A stretch of DNA of 64,000 bases from Fagopyrum homotropicum (GCA_033239125.1 BSWB01000005.1:103043994-103107993); one strand, 5' to 3'; shown: positions 22,236-33,563, numbered from the stretch's first letter. The notes: a model not told the origin generated them from the letters alone. Numbers and translations are program-made.

Positions 22236-23873
22236 TCTATATATACTACTAAAACACAGGTAAATGTTCAGGTACGGTTGCTTTATTGCGGTACGGTCGT
22301 ACGGCCGTACGACAGGGCGACACGTGTCCCGAATTTATTTTTTTTATTTTTTTTTTATTTTTTTTTTCTCTTTTCTGAAACGATTTTTTTTTTCTTTTCC
22401 GGAAACTAATGAAAATTTATTTGAACTACCATGTTATAATTTATGCACTATTATCCTATAAACTTTGAACTATTCCCATATAATCCATGAACTATTACTT
22501 TTTAATATAATCCATGAACTATTCTATTATAATTCATGAACTATCCCATAATAAGTTTTGAACTATTACTTTCACTACTTTATAAATTTTTGCACTTTAA
22601 ACTATTCTATTATAATTCATGAACTATTCTATTATAATTCATGAACTATCCCCATAATAAGTTTTGAACTATTACTTTCACTCCTTTATAAATTTTGCAC
22701 TATGAACTATTCTATTATAATTCATGAACTATCCTTTTAAAAGTTATGAACTATTACTTAATAAGTTGTGAACTATTGCTTTCAATCCTTTATAAATTTT
22801 ACACTATGAACTATTCTATTATAATTCATGAACTATCCTTTTATAAGCTATGAACTATTCCATAATAAGTTTTGAACTATTACTTTTACTCGTTTAAAAA
22901 AAAAAAAAAAACTCGTTCAGAAAAAAAAAAAAAAAAAAAATTATTTTTATTTTTTATTTTTTTTTCCCGGAACACGTGTCGGCCGTACAGACGGCCGCAC
23001 GGCCTTACCGGAATAATGGGTCTTACTTGAATAACACCCAACCCTCTTAGTTCACATGTCAACACATTAACCATGCCACCTAGGATTTTTTGGCAAATAA
23101 TTACGGATTTGCCATATATTAATTACAGATTTGTCATATTTTAATTACAATTTTAATTTAAAATTAAAACATTTTTCATATATGTCAATTCAACAAAAAG
23201 AAATCCATCTCATCATATTTAGTATCTTACGGTTATAACAATTTGATTTTGTTTGTTACCAAATCTACGAACTTACAACTTAATTAAAAAAATACCCTTT
23301 AGGTGCGGGTGTGTTTATTAGCTAACAACTTAATTAGAAATACTATTTAAGACTAAGAAAAAACATTTCATCCAAACTTTGTTATTTATTTATTAACTAA
23401 TACGGGTAACGTCATGTTGTGATGATTAAATTAAAAAATTTATAAAATGAAAGAACATAATTAAAAATATTATTATTAGAGTATTATATTTATACCTCAA
23501 TATAACTTTTAAAAACTATTTATTTATTATTAAGAAAATTATTTAGAAAATTTTGAATAAATTTTAAAAATAACATATAAATTTTTAAAAAGTAAAAAGA
23601 TGGTAAATTTTAACTATTTTGACTTTCGAATCAACTATAAAGTATTTTTTTAAGAAAGAAACAAACTAATTATATAAATAATTATCAACATTAAAATTTT
23701 GATATTGTTATAAATAAATAATTAAGTGAAAATAATTACTTATGATATTAGTTGTTAAAAAACTATAAATATTTCGTAAATATATCATTAGTTCATACAT
23801 ATACAAGCTCATGATATATTACTCAAAATTCAATATATAAATATACCCACACAAGGTGCGGGTTATAAACTAG
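22236..23873 (+). mobile_element. Non-autonomous Helitron carrying MITE copy 3
   Basis: The 5' end TCTATATATACTACTAAAA follows an A, and the 3' end CTAG precedes a T, as expected for insertion between A and T. Just upstream of CTAG is a short hairpin (ACCCACAC, loop, GTGCGGGT with one mismatch) and a short spacer TATAAA, the usual Helitron 3' architecture. Removing the MITE leaves about 860 bp. There is no Rep/helicase, so movement would need a helper. Confidence 0.7.
22259..23039. mobile_element. MULE-type MITE, copy 3 (781 bp)
   Basis: Ends read GGTAAATGTTCAGGTACGG at the left and, inverted, GGGTGTTATTCAAGTAAGA at the right, with the same CGGTACGG/CACGTGTCCCG block and the same repeated GAACTATT core as copies 1 and 2. 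No target duplication is visible, so the flanks may have been altered after insertion into the Helitron. Confidence 0.8.
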
Positions 23874-23954
23874 TTCAAATGAAAGTAAAGTAAACTACAT
23901 TAAAGAAAAATAATTATATTAAACTAAAATACCAAACTATAGATATTACAGGGC

Positions 23955-25500
23955 ATGGAGAGACGGAGGCGTCCTACGGCCTCCGCTCGTAGAGCTAGAC
24001 TTGCTACGACGGAGACGAGCTCTCAGGTTGCTGGTCCGGCGGCCGGCACACCACCAGCTCAGCAGCCATTGAGACCATCCATATCAGATCCTTCTCCAGC
24101 TTTCCGTCGGAGGTTCTTCCACTGCCGACTTATGGGTCAGACTCGGACCATGACGTGGACGATCCTTTTGTACAACTAGGGGAGATAAATCCACCAGCTG
24201 GCGAACATGTAGTTACTACTGCTGACGAGCAGATTGAGCCACCTACAAATATCACTACTGACGAGCAGGTAGAGCCACCTACAAATATTGCTGATGAGGA
24301 GCAGGTAGAGCCACCAGCTGACGACCATATGGAGCAACCAGAGTTTGATTTTGATGTTCCAGATGCAGAGCCTGTAGTGCCGCCGCAGGAGCCATTTATA
24401 CCGGCTGATCGAGGCCGTATTGTTGTAGATTCAGGGGCACCGTTGATCAACAATGTGCTGACTTGCTACGCCGGTCACCGTGCTCGCGGTGTGTGGATGG
24501 CAGAGGTAGATAACTAATCACAGTTGTAACACATTATGTTACAAAATCTAAATTAATAAAACGTTTAATTGAATCTACCTTGTGTTATGAAGGAGGGTTA
24601 TAGGAGACCGATGACCGCGTTACGGCGGATAGAGCACATTGATGTGCTGACTAGATGGATTTCAGATGTTGACAGAGTCGACCCCACTTCTTGGTTTCCT
24701 ATTGCATCTCAGAGTGGCTTGAAGGGTTTCCTTGACGTCTCATTTGTTGGAGTTGACCACGCCCTTATACATGCATTCGTGGAGCGGTGGCATCCGGAGA
24801 CCAGCAGCTTCCATCTACCTTGAGGTGAGATGACCATCACCCTGCACGATGTAGCCATCATCCTAGGCAGTAGGATTGATGGAGACGCCTTGGTGACACC
24901 TATGTTGGCACGAGAGCAAACGAGGTGGTTGAGTGACATCTTCCGTATATCAGAGGTGGAGACTCGGAGTCACCAGACAGCTCTACCTGTTGATTTGTTG
25001 AGGACTGCATATGATGTCCTTCGACGCGACCCAGCTACCCCAGCTGAGGAGGTTGCTTTTGTATTTCTCCTTTTCTTTTTGGGCTCATCATTGTTCGTCG
25101 ATAAATCGACGAACAAGATTCGACCTTGGTTGATCGATTTGGTACGTGATCACGGCCGTACTGGAGACTATGCTTGGGGCACCGGTGTATTGGCGTACTT
25201 GTACTCGTACGTATAACTATCACTCTACTTCACTAATTAATAAATTTCATTTATTATTATGACAAATGATAAATCTGAACTTTCCGTACAGTATGTTGGG
25301 CGACGCTTTACGGCTGAAGGTTAAGACGATCAGAGGTTATACGTCACTGCTTCAGGTAAGAACTTTCAATGTAATTAGTCAGTTCTTAGTAAGACATGTC
25401 GTAATTTAACAAGCATTTCATTTATAATTATTAATAAATTTCATTTATTTAATGTTTACAGTTCTGGATCTACACCCACTTCCCATCCTTGGGTTGTTCG
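23955..25500 (+). pseudogene. Plant mobile domain (PMD/MAIN-like) protein, broken
   Basis: The N-terminus (MERRRRPTASARRARLA) shifts frame near 24140 into a stretch with four near-repeats of EQVEPPTNI. An intron (about 24507-24591) leads to the PMD: EHIDVLTRWISDVDR, FVERWHPETSSFHLP, a stop at 24821-24823 where the family has an amino acid, then GEMTITLHDVAIILGSRIDG, and YAWGTGVLAYLY. Later exon-like pieces (MLGDALRLKVKTIRGYTSLL, FWIYTHFP) extend to about 25500. MAIN-type PMD proteins are nuclear and affect silencing and gene expression; transposon-borne copies are common. One stop and one frameshift make this copy non-functional. Confidence 0.8.
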
Positions 25501-25852
25501 GCCCAAACGAGATTAATTTGTGTTTTTTTATGTCATGTTTGATACTTTATTTTTTGTTGTACATATTACATTTTATGTGTTATTTTGCATTGTACGTAAC
25601 CTTTTTATGTCTTATTCTATACTTTACCTTTTGGTTATGCCTTGTTTTTCAAAGTTCTATACTCTGTTCATCAATGTTGATTCTTATCGTTTGATTAGTG
25701 TGGTGACACTTAAAGTAAAAAGAGTAATGGTTGCTCTCACAAATGAAAATAACAACAAAACACAAGTTATATTACTCTTTTTCCATGAATTACATATAAA
25801 CTGACAACAACGAAAATGACAACAAACCAAGCATCCATGAAGTACATATAAC

Positions 25853-27164
25853 CTAAGAAGAAGAAGAGGAGAGATTGATTGTCACTTTTCTAAGACACTC
25901 TTTGCGCCGGAGTTCGTCGAACAAATTGAATCTATCACGGAAGGGTGCATCCCATCCATCAACGCTAGAATCATGTCCACGATTCCATGTAATGGTCAAA
26001 GGTGGTAATGGAGAGTCTGGTTTGAGCCAAACCAAACAACAAGTGATTGACAAATGAAAAAGTGATTGCCATTAATTGGTAAACATGTCCCGGGACAACT
26101 GGTAAACATGTCCGTGGGGGTTCTTGGTTCTCAACCGTTGCAACAACTGGTAAACATGTCTCGGGACTTGATCTAAGTATAACCACTACGCACCGGTAAT
26201 ATGTCGATGCTGCCGTGCAAACAAGTGGACCCTTCATCCAATTCTCCGGCCCACAAAGTATAAGATCAGTCCACCAAGTGGACTGAATAATTTCATCAAC
26301 CGTCCATTTTACCGCCGACTGTTGAAAAAAAAAACAATTAAAAGTGAAGAAGCTATTTTCATTTTATCAACAAAATATGGTTAAACAAAGAAAAGAAATA
26401 CTCACTTGTGCGTACAAGTCCTTTCTCATGAACATCTCTGTAGCTATTTCCTTTTTAACAATCAAGTAATCTTCTTCCGAGTATCCCGAAACCACAACAA
26501 GAGATCTAAATCCACAATGCCCATCTCCTTTAACATCATAGGCTGAAAGGATGAAGGGTTTCATGAACTTCTGAATCTGATCACCCTTGAACCGATAGTT
26601 CTTAGAACGTCGGGTGGTGATTTTCTTAGCACGTTGTTCAACCTCCTCAACCTTAACTTCAGGTTCGGCCTCTTCAGGCTCGGCTTCCTCAACCTTAACT
26701 TCCGCATGTTGACTTGCTTTTGGTGGAAGACCTCGAGGACGTGGACGTGCCGATCCGGAACCATGTTCAAACCCACTTGGCTCTCTCCTTGTTAAAAGAA
26801 TGCCGCACTTGGTGGTCTTCCTTTAGTTCTAACTTTCTACTCTGATACTCTCAACATTGAACTGCCCGAATTTCTAATTTCATCATATGATAAAGCCATC
26901 CGCTCAAGCACATCTCTCGAAATTAAATTCTTGTTCATTCGCTTCCTAAAGTCTTTGAGTGACTCCATGTATGGATCAATATGGACAACATCATCTTCTA
27001 GTGTCGGATTCAATCTTGCCCATCGTACTTGCTTCCAATAAGAATGGATTTGATCCAAACGTATTGACTCCCGATGTCTCATAGCAATAAAGAACTCGTG
27101 CGCACAAGACAACCCATTTGGTTTGATCCAAACGTATTGACGTAGATTTGTACTACTAGAATCT
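25853..27164 (-). pseudogene. Mutator-like transposase C-terminus with OTU domain
   Basis: Reading leftward: a C-terminal transposase segment with a SWIM-finger-like GLSCAHEF and the family phrase RLDQIHSYWKQVRW; a Glu/Lys-rich linker with RPRPRGLPPKA and repeated EVKVEE; then an OTU cysteine-protease domain beginning FILSAYDVKGDGHCGFRSLV (catalytic Asp and Cys in DGHC). After an intron-like gap the domain continues with ENWMKGPLVCTAASTYY and ends WLKPDSPLPPL, GWDAPFRDRFNLFDEL. The N-terminal DDE core is missing, removed at the junction with element A. Short repeats of GGTAAACATGTC lie at 26080-26170 and disrupt the OTU frame. Confidence 0.75.
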
Positions 27165-27848
27165 CTTTCAAGGGCCAGAGCACATCTAGACAAGCATTTT
27201 GGTAAGTTTCTAGACCTAATGAATAAACTATACAATAACATCCCTTTCCTTGATGCTATTCCAGGGATGCCCGCCTATGAGAAGTTCTTGAAAGAGATTC
27301 TGTCAAGGAAGAGGAAGCTGGAAGACTTTGGAGAAGTAAGGATGGCATCTAAGTCCTCGGAGCTCATTTAAATTATGAAGGAGAAGATGCCACCCAAATA
27401 GAGAGATCCTGGTTCATTTTGCATTCCCATTCAAGTTGGGGATGTAACTTATGAAGCATTGTGTGATCTAGGAGCCAGTGCGAGCATCATCCCGTTGAAA
27501 CTATGTGAGAAAATCGGACTTGGAGAGCCCAAGCCGGTGAAGATAAGGCTATACATGGCGGATCACTCAATTACCCATCCCGTGGGCATCTTGGAAGACG
27601 TTCCCGTCAAGTTAGGTAACTTCTATTTACCTATAGACTTTGTTGTACTTGACATACCCGCAGATTATCCCGTTCCTATCATTCTCGGGAGACCATTTCT
27701 AGCAACTTCGGGTTGCAATGTGGATTGTAAGAACGCCAAGTTGAAATTCAACATTGGTGGAGATCAAGTGGAGTTTGCATTGCTTGCTGCAATGAAAAGA
27801 GAGCCGTTGGAGGATGATATCTTCAACATCTATGATGAAGAAGAATAA
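27165..27848 (+). pseudogene. gag end and aspartic protease of element A
   Basis: The frame starts with remnants matching element B (HFGKFLDL, GMPAYEKFLKEILSRKRKLE). Stops at 27369 and 27400 interrupt it, then the protease core CDLGASASIIPLKLCEKIGL appears, with ILEDVPVKLGNFYLPIDFVV and PIILGRPFLATSGCNVDC. The Asp-Leu-Gly-Ala active site is the usual variant in this plant lineage. In an intact element it would cleave the Gag-Pol polyprotein. It ends at NIYDEEE, 27848. A short spacer with the palindromic CCTC...GAGG motif separates it from RT. Confidence 0.8.
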
Positions 27849-28078
27849 AGAGAATTGGTGAGCTCTATCCTTATTATGACCCTCTTGAAAGAGTTTTTAG
27901 TTTTAGTTTAATGGAGGAAGGTATAGATGTTTATTGTGATGCAGATATATGGAGCTTAAAGGCATTGGAAGCAGATCCAGGAGCTAAGATTGAGAGACTA
28001 ATTCAGGGAAAGAAAAGCAATTTAGGTTTTGGTCCCAGTTCCAGTACCTCAACCGAGGCACTTTTTGGACCAAGCTAG

Positions 28079-29908
28079 GTGTTCTTATCTGAAGAACATC
28101 TCGGTCACCCACCTTGGACCTCGACCGAGGTCGCAAGCGAGATGATGTCAACTGAGACTTCTGAAAGTCCAGTTCTTCGATCTAATTCTACTCCAGTGGA
28201 AGGAGAAAGCACGGATCCCCCTCAGAAAGCACCCCCAGTTGTGGAGCTTAAACCACTTCCTAGTCACTTGAGGTATGCTTTCCTTGGTCCGGATTCTACT
28301 TATCCCGTTATCGTTAGTGGTTCCCTTTCTGAAACTGAAATGTCTAAACTGATGCATGTCCTGAGAAAACATCGAAAGACTTTAGGTTATACTATTGATG
28401 ATCTTATTGGTATTAAGCCATCTTTTTTCATGAATAAGATACTAGTGGAGGACGATCATAAGACTTCACGGGAACCTCAAAGACGGTTAAATCTGATCAT
28501 GAAAGAGGTTGTGAAGAAGGAGATTCTTAAGTTGCTGGATGCAGGTATCATATTTCCCATATCGGATAGCAAGTGGGTAAGCCCAGTGCATGTAGTTCCA
28601 AAGAAAGGAGGGATTACCGTTGTGACGAATAAGAACAACGATTTGATTCCAACAAGGACCATTACGGGCTGGAGGATGTGCATTGACTACAGGAAGCTAA
28701 ATGTGGCCACTCGGAAGGACCATTTTCCACTTCTCTTCATCGACCAAATGCTTGAACGGTTAGCTCAACATTCCCATTTTTGCTATCTAGATGGTTATAG
28801 TGGCTTCTTTCAGATTCTTATCCATCCGGATGATCAAGAGAAGACCACTTTCACTTTCCCATGGGGGACATTCACTTATAGGAGGATGCCATTTGGATTG
28901 TGTAATGCACCCGCTACCTTCCAGCGTTGTATGATGGCTATCTTTTCCGAGTACATTGAGGAGATCATGGAGGTATTCATGGATGACTTTTCGGTATATG
29001 GTTCCTCTTTTGATAATTGTTTGACTAACCTTTCTCTAGTGTTGCAACGTTGTGAAGACACTAATCTTGTTTTGAATTGGGAAAAGTGTCACTTTATGGT
29101 TAGTGAAGGAATTGTGCTAGGACACCTCGTTTCCAACCGAGGTATTGAGGTCGATCGAGCTAAGATCGAGACTATTGAGAAACTTCCTCCCCCTTGTTCT
29201 GTAAAGGGTGTGCGGAGTTTTCTCGGGCATGCGGGTTTCTACAGGAGGTTCATCAAGGATTTCTCGAAGATTTCTAAACCACTCACTAATCTCTTGAATA
29301 AGGATGTTGTTTTTTGAGTTTTCGCAGGAATGCCTTGATGCATTTTACAGGATAAAGGAGGCGTTGATCACCGCTCCTTTCATTCAACCTCCCGATTGGA
29401 CTTTGCCCTTTGAGATCATGTGTGATGCGAGTGATGTGGCCGTAGGAGCGGTACTTGGACAAAAGAAGGATGGCCGAACCAACACCATTTACTATGCTAG
29501 TAAAACGCTAGATGAGGCTCAGCTGAACTACGCCACCACCGAAAAGGAGCTCTTGGCGGTTGTATATGCTTTTGAGAAGTTTCGCTCTTACTTAGTGGGA
29601 GCAAAAGTTATTGTTTACACTGACCATGCAACTATTCGTTACTTGCTTTCTAAGAAGGATGCGAAGCCGCGTCTTATTCGTTGGATTCTCTTGATTCAAG
29701 AATTTGACCTAGAGATTCGCGATAAGAAGGGTTCAAGAATTCTGTTGTGGACTACCTCAGCCGGCTACCTCTCTCCTCGCGCGAGAAGGACGACCTACCC
29801 ATAGATGATTTATTCCCCGATGAGCACTTGCATTTGCTGGAACGTTTGATAGACTTCTTTATCTCACCCCATGATGAAGGTGAAGTATGGGGTGAAGACA
29901 TCTTCTAG
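28079..29908 (+). pseudogene. Reverse transcriptase and RNase H of element A, frameshifted
   Basis: RT spans about 28500-29310 and contains WRMCIDYRKLN, CYLDGYSGFFQI, RRMPFGLCNAPATFQRCM and the catalytic VFMDDFSVYG. A frameshift in a T run near 29310 moves to RNase H, whose acidic residues are seen in MCDASDVAVGAVLGQ, TEKELLAVVYAFEKF and VYTDHATIRYLL. A second shift near 29735 leads to a tail that ends at 29908 (WGEDIF). Integrase should follow but is absent: the next sequence is the conserved post-pol hairpin. Catalytic residues are intact, so the copy is relatively young or was kept by helper-driven amplification. Confidence 0.88.
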
Positions 29909-29959
29909 CATGTTTAAGGATGATGTACGGTCCAGCTAGCGACCTTAAATCAAGCGCTT

Positions 29960-29977
29960 CTTGGGAGGCAACCCAAG
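29960..29977 (+). other. Conserved post-pol hairpin (element A)
   Basis: CTTGGGAGGCAACCCAAG can form a 6-bp stem and sits in the phrase AAATCAAGCGCTTCTTGGGA, about 50 bases after the pol stop. The same phrase and hairpin are found after pol in element B (43456-43473, minus strand). Confidence 0.7.
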
Positions 29978-30275
29978 GTATTGCTTTCTTTTCCCTTTTT
30001 TCTAGCTTAGTTTTAGATAGTTTGCTTTACTTTGCTTTTGGCGTCCTCTAGACGGAAACCAGGTACTCTTTAAGGAAGGATTACAGCTCAGGAGCTACAC
30101 TGAAAGGACAAAAGTTTGAGAAATTAAGAAGACGAAGTTGACTGAGACACATCTCGGTTGCTGTCATAGCACCTCGACCGAGATGTTCTTGAGGCAACTA
30201 GGTCTGACATCCAGTCAAACACCTCGGTCCGGTCGGGACCACCTCGACCGAGGTGAAATCAAATTCAGCGAGGGG

Positions 30276-30283
30276 TATAAAAG
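30276..30283 (+). promoter_or_regulatory. TATA-like box upstream of the extra ORF, element A
   Basis: GGGGTATAAAAGGCGA lies about 440 bases upstream of the extra ORF and directly after a pair of CCTCGACCGAGG palindromes. A pyrimidine-rich tract follows. Element B has GGGGTATAAAAGGCGAG at the same place. Promoter activity is inferred. Confidence 0.5.
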
Positions 30284-30719
30284 GCGAAGCGGATTTCTCT
30301 CTCCTCACTTTTCCCTCTCAACTTCAGTCTCGACCGCGCGGGAGATCTCCCTCGTTTCCCCGTTTCTTGCTCGTTTTCTACAATTTTTTGTTCGATTTCA
30401 CCAAGAGAAGCGAGAGGATCGGATTTCAAGCACCAAACTGCGAGAAAAACACTCCGAATCTGCGTAATCTGGGTAAATTGTTCGAAAACTCTAACTTCTC
30501 TCCTTTTATTGATTTAGGACAGATCCGGCTCTGGTTGCCGATTATTGTTGCTGAAAAGGATATAAGTACCCCATAGGAAGAAATTGGTAGTGATTTGGGG
30601 GAAAATAACTTGAAAATCAAAGAGTTTAAATCGAACAACCGGTCGCCTCGGTCCAGTCGTGTTGTGTCTCGGCCGAGGTGGTTGTCAGAGCAACCGAGGT
30701 GTTCATCCTGTCAGCAGTC

Positions 30720-32129
30720 ATGAGCAACAGATCTGATCGGCAGCTTGTTTTGAGAGATAGGCCCAGTGGTTCTTCCCCTTCCTTTGCATCTCATCCTTCA
30801 ATACTGGTGATCTACGAGCGTCACCAGGCTGATTTCGATAGGAAATGCAGGCGTCCCATATTTACCCCGCGATTTTTAGATGTTGCTGCCTTCGAGTGCA
30901 TCCACGTGGCGGAGGACTTGAGGAAGATGATTTCGATGGTAGGGTTGGAGGAGTTTATGGAGATCCGAGCTCCAGCCTACTTAGATCCGACTATGGAGTT
31001 TGTGAGTTCTGTCACTCACATGCCTGAGAGGAACATCATCAAGTACCGGTTGCTGAACCGGAACTACATAGTACCGATGGATCAATTTAGAGAGGTTTTT
31101 GGCTTCCCGACTCCCACCGTTACCGACTTTCCTTCCCGAGCCGTAGCTCGAGACTTCTGGGGCGAGATTGCCCATGTGGTGGAGCACAGTGACAGATGAA
31201 GACCTGGAGACTCCAAAGAGCGCATCATCTTTCATTTAGCATTCCGTCTTGCTCACCGCATATTCAGCGAGACTCTTCTGGCGCGTACTGAGATGCCCTA
31301 GAAGGTCCGACAGAGGGAGCTGTTGAGCATGTTTTGTATGGTTACAGGTGGAGTCCTTGACTTTGGAGGGATGCTGGCTGAGGACTTGCACAAGATAAAG
31401 GGCAAGTCCAAGGGAGATATCTACTGTAGAGGATTAGTGACCCATATTGCTACTGCATGGGTCTGGATTTGAGTGCATGTACAGTAATTGCGGCTGCAAA
31501 GCCGCTTGGTCTTCAAGAGATGATCACGAGGCGTATTCCCGTCCCTCGTGGTCTCAGTACGCCATATGTAGCTATGCCATGGGAGACGACGGCTCCGCAG
31601 GGCATTCTCTGGTCAGCTCAGTTTTCAGTCTTTGACCGTCAATATTGGTCGTCTGCATGGTTTCCTTACATGCAGGATGCTAGAGATGCTGCACCAGCTG
31701 GTGATGAGGAGGAGTATGGTGATGGAGGAGCTGCTATGGAGACCGGTATTGATATCGCCGGTCCTAGTGTGCCAGTTGTCGACCTAGACGATGAGGCGAC
31801 AGAGGAGGAGGCAGCAGCACCACCACGACCAGCTCGGCGCAGAGTTCGCAGGCACAAAGATCCCGAGGCTCACCGACGGATCGACGACTTGACTGATTAG
31901 ATGATCGACTCTTATGCTGCTATGACAATGGATATGTCCCAACGCCTTGCTGATGAGCGCCGACACACTGACGGTTGGATGCATAAGATTAGAGAGCAAG
32001 CATTACCAGCAGCGGATGATGGAGATTCAGTTCCAGCACATGATGGGGTATCCATTTGATCCATCCCAGCACCCCTACATCCCATATGTTCCACATCCAC
32101 CACAACAGTCACCAGCTGACGAGGATTAG
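30720..32129 (+). pseudogene. Extra ORF between pol and 3' LTR, element A
   Basis: From MSNRSDRQLVLRD the frame encodes YERHQADFDRKCRRPIF, FLDVAAFECIHVAEDLRKMI, LEEFMEIRAPAYLDPTMEFV and YRLLNRNYIVPMDQFREVFG. It then carries stops at about 31196 and 31300 and a frameshift near 31458. The C-terminal part is acidic and then basic (RPARRRVRRHKDPEAHRRID) and ends PPQQSPADED at 32129. This is the class of plant-retrotransposon protein (often annotated ATHILA ORF or putative plant transposon protein) in the env position. No signal peptide or membrane span is visible, so an envelope role is not supported. Element B has a cleaner copy (41344-42765). Confidence 0.75.
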
Positions 32130-33563
32130 AGCTGCAGGGATTTTCTTTATTTATTTATTATGCAGTTCTGCTAGGTCCGGTGAGTTTCCTGATTTCCTTT
32201 GACTTTTATTTTACCCATTGGGACAATGTGTCCCAAGTATGGGGTATTTGGATGTATGATTTGACATTATGTGTGTATGCTTGTATGACTTCGTTGGATA
32301 TTTATGATCTTATTTTGTTTACTTGGTTCTATGTGTTTATCTGCCATTGCATGCATTCATACAGGTTTTTAATTGAGAAAAACGTCGAAAACTGGTTTGA
32401 AAAAAAAATTTATTGACCTCGACCGGGGTGTTCTTGACTGGACGAGATAAACACCTCGGATGACGTCAGATCACCTCGACCGAGGTGGGTTCTTAACTGA
32501 GAGTTTTTCGAAACGATTTGTGCTTCTTCTCTAGATATGACCTCAGTGATGATTCTGTTTGCAGATTGGTTTTGAAATCTTTATATGCTCAAAAGGTTTT
32601 ATGATATGTTTAAGTTGCAAAATGCTTTGTTTGAAGTTTTAACATGTTTAATACTTTGTTATTATCAAAATTATGTCGAATTTGAAGGTTGACACCACAT
32701 GATGAGTTCTATCACATTCTTCTTGGGATGATTAAGGCAATTCATTCTCTTCTCTTCTTCTTCTTGATCATGCTTTAGCCCCTCATATACATATTCGCCT
32801 CCCTTTACCTATCCGGGAATTTGGAAGCAAGTAAGCAAAGAAAAGCAAGTGAAAGTGAAGTTGAGATGTTGGTTGAAAGTGTTAGAAAAATAGGTTTGGG
32901 GAAGTCAATCATGATGATGAGTAACTCGGCACCATTCACATAGCCGGGTGTTTGTGTCTTGCCAAAGTCGGATTGAGCGATATTTCTCTAACGGGTCATG
33001 GTATGTGCATCAAGGGTTTGAGGCATCTCGAGAAATTGATGATTGCTCATCTCCTAGGCTTCGGTTATTGTGCACCTCTGTCCATGCATCCCAAAAAAGT
33101 AAAGTAAAATAAGCAAAGCTTATTGGTGGAAGATGTTGAGTTTCAAAGAAAGTGAAGTAAGATCCTTTTCCAGGATTCTAGCACCACATTACCCTACATA
33201 CATCCCATCCTGACATGTTTCTTGACCTCTTTTGGAAGCCCTTGAGACCTCGAGCTTGTTGATTGACTTGGTGGTTTAAACTGGATTATACATGATTACT
33301 TTCGATAAATATGATTTATTATGCATTCTATGATTTTATGCAAAGATGAACAACTTTCTTATATTTATAAAATGTTTTGATCATGTATTGATTTTATTTG
33401 CCATGAAGCATTCTCTTAGAGTGATCTACGATTGGAGCACACCACCAAAAAAATATTTTCAAATACTTTTCATTGATCTTTTTCTGACTTATAATCCATT
33501 CTATCTTGTATCTAAGATTTGGAACTTGCTTGGGGACAAGCAAGGGACGAGTATGGGGTATTT
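32130..33563 (+). other. 3' non-coding spacer and purine-rich tract of element A
   Basis: No ORF of note. Holds paired CCTCGACCGAGG motifs near 32418-32490. Ends with a purine-rich tract (CAAGGGACGAGTATGGGGTA, 33541-33560) immediately before the LTR, the likely plus-strand primer. Matches the corresponding spacer of element B up to about 33530. Confidence 0.7.

Larger units (their letters stand above)
23955..27164. mobile_element. Mutator-like element with PMD gene and OTU protease
   Basis: A plus-strand plant-mobile-domain reading frame (23955-25500) faces a minus-strand Mutator transposase C-terminus fused to an OTU domain (25853-27164). PMD genes are known passengers of plant MULEs, and OTU domains occur at the C-terminus of some MULE transposases. 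Element A cuts off the transposase at about 27164. Terminal inverted repeats were not identified. Both reading frames are damaged. Confidence 0.65.

Noticed and set aside
25452..25850. Hydrophobic plus-strand frames after the PMD gene
   Set aside because: T-rich non-coding sequence; the hydrophobic translation reflects composition, not a membrane protein.
26561..26776. Minus-strand frame beginning MGLNMVPDRHVHVLEV
   Set aside because: The neighbouring frame reads into the OTU domain with a typical acidic linker, so this is the wrong frame.
30678..31199. Longer start (30678) for the extra ORF of element A
   Set aside because: Comparison with element B supports the ATG at 30720 (MSNRSDRQLVLRD against the MTSPRRSYRQLALRD start).
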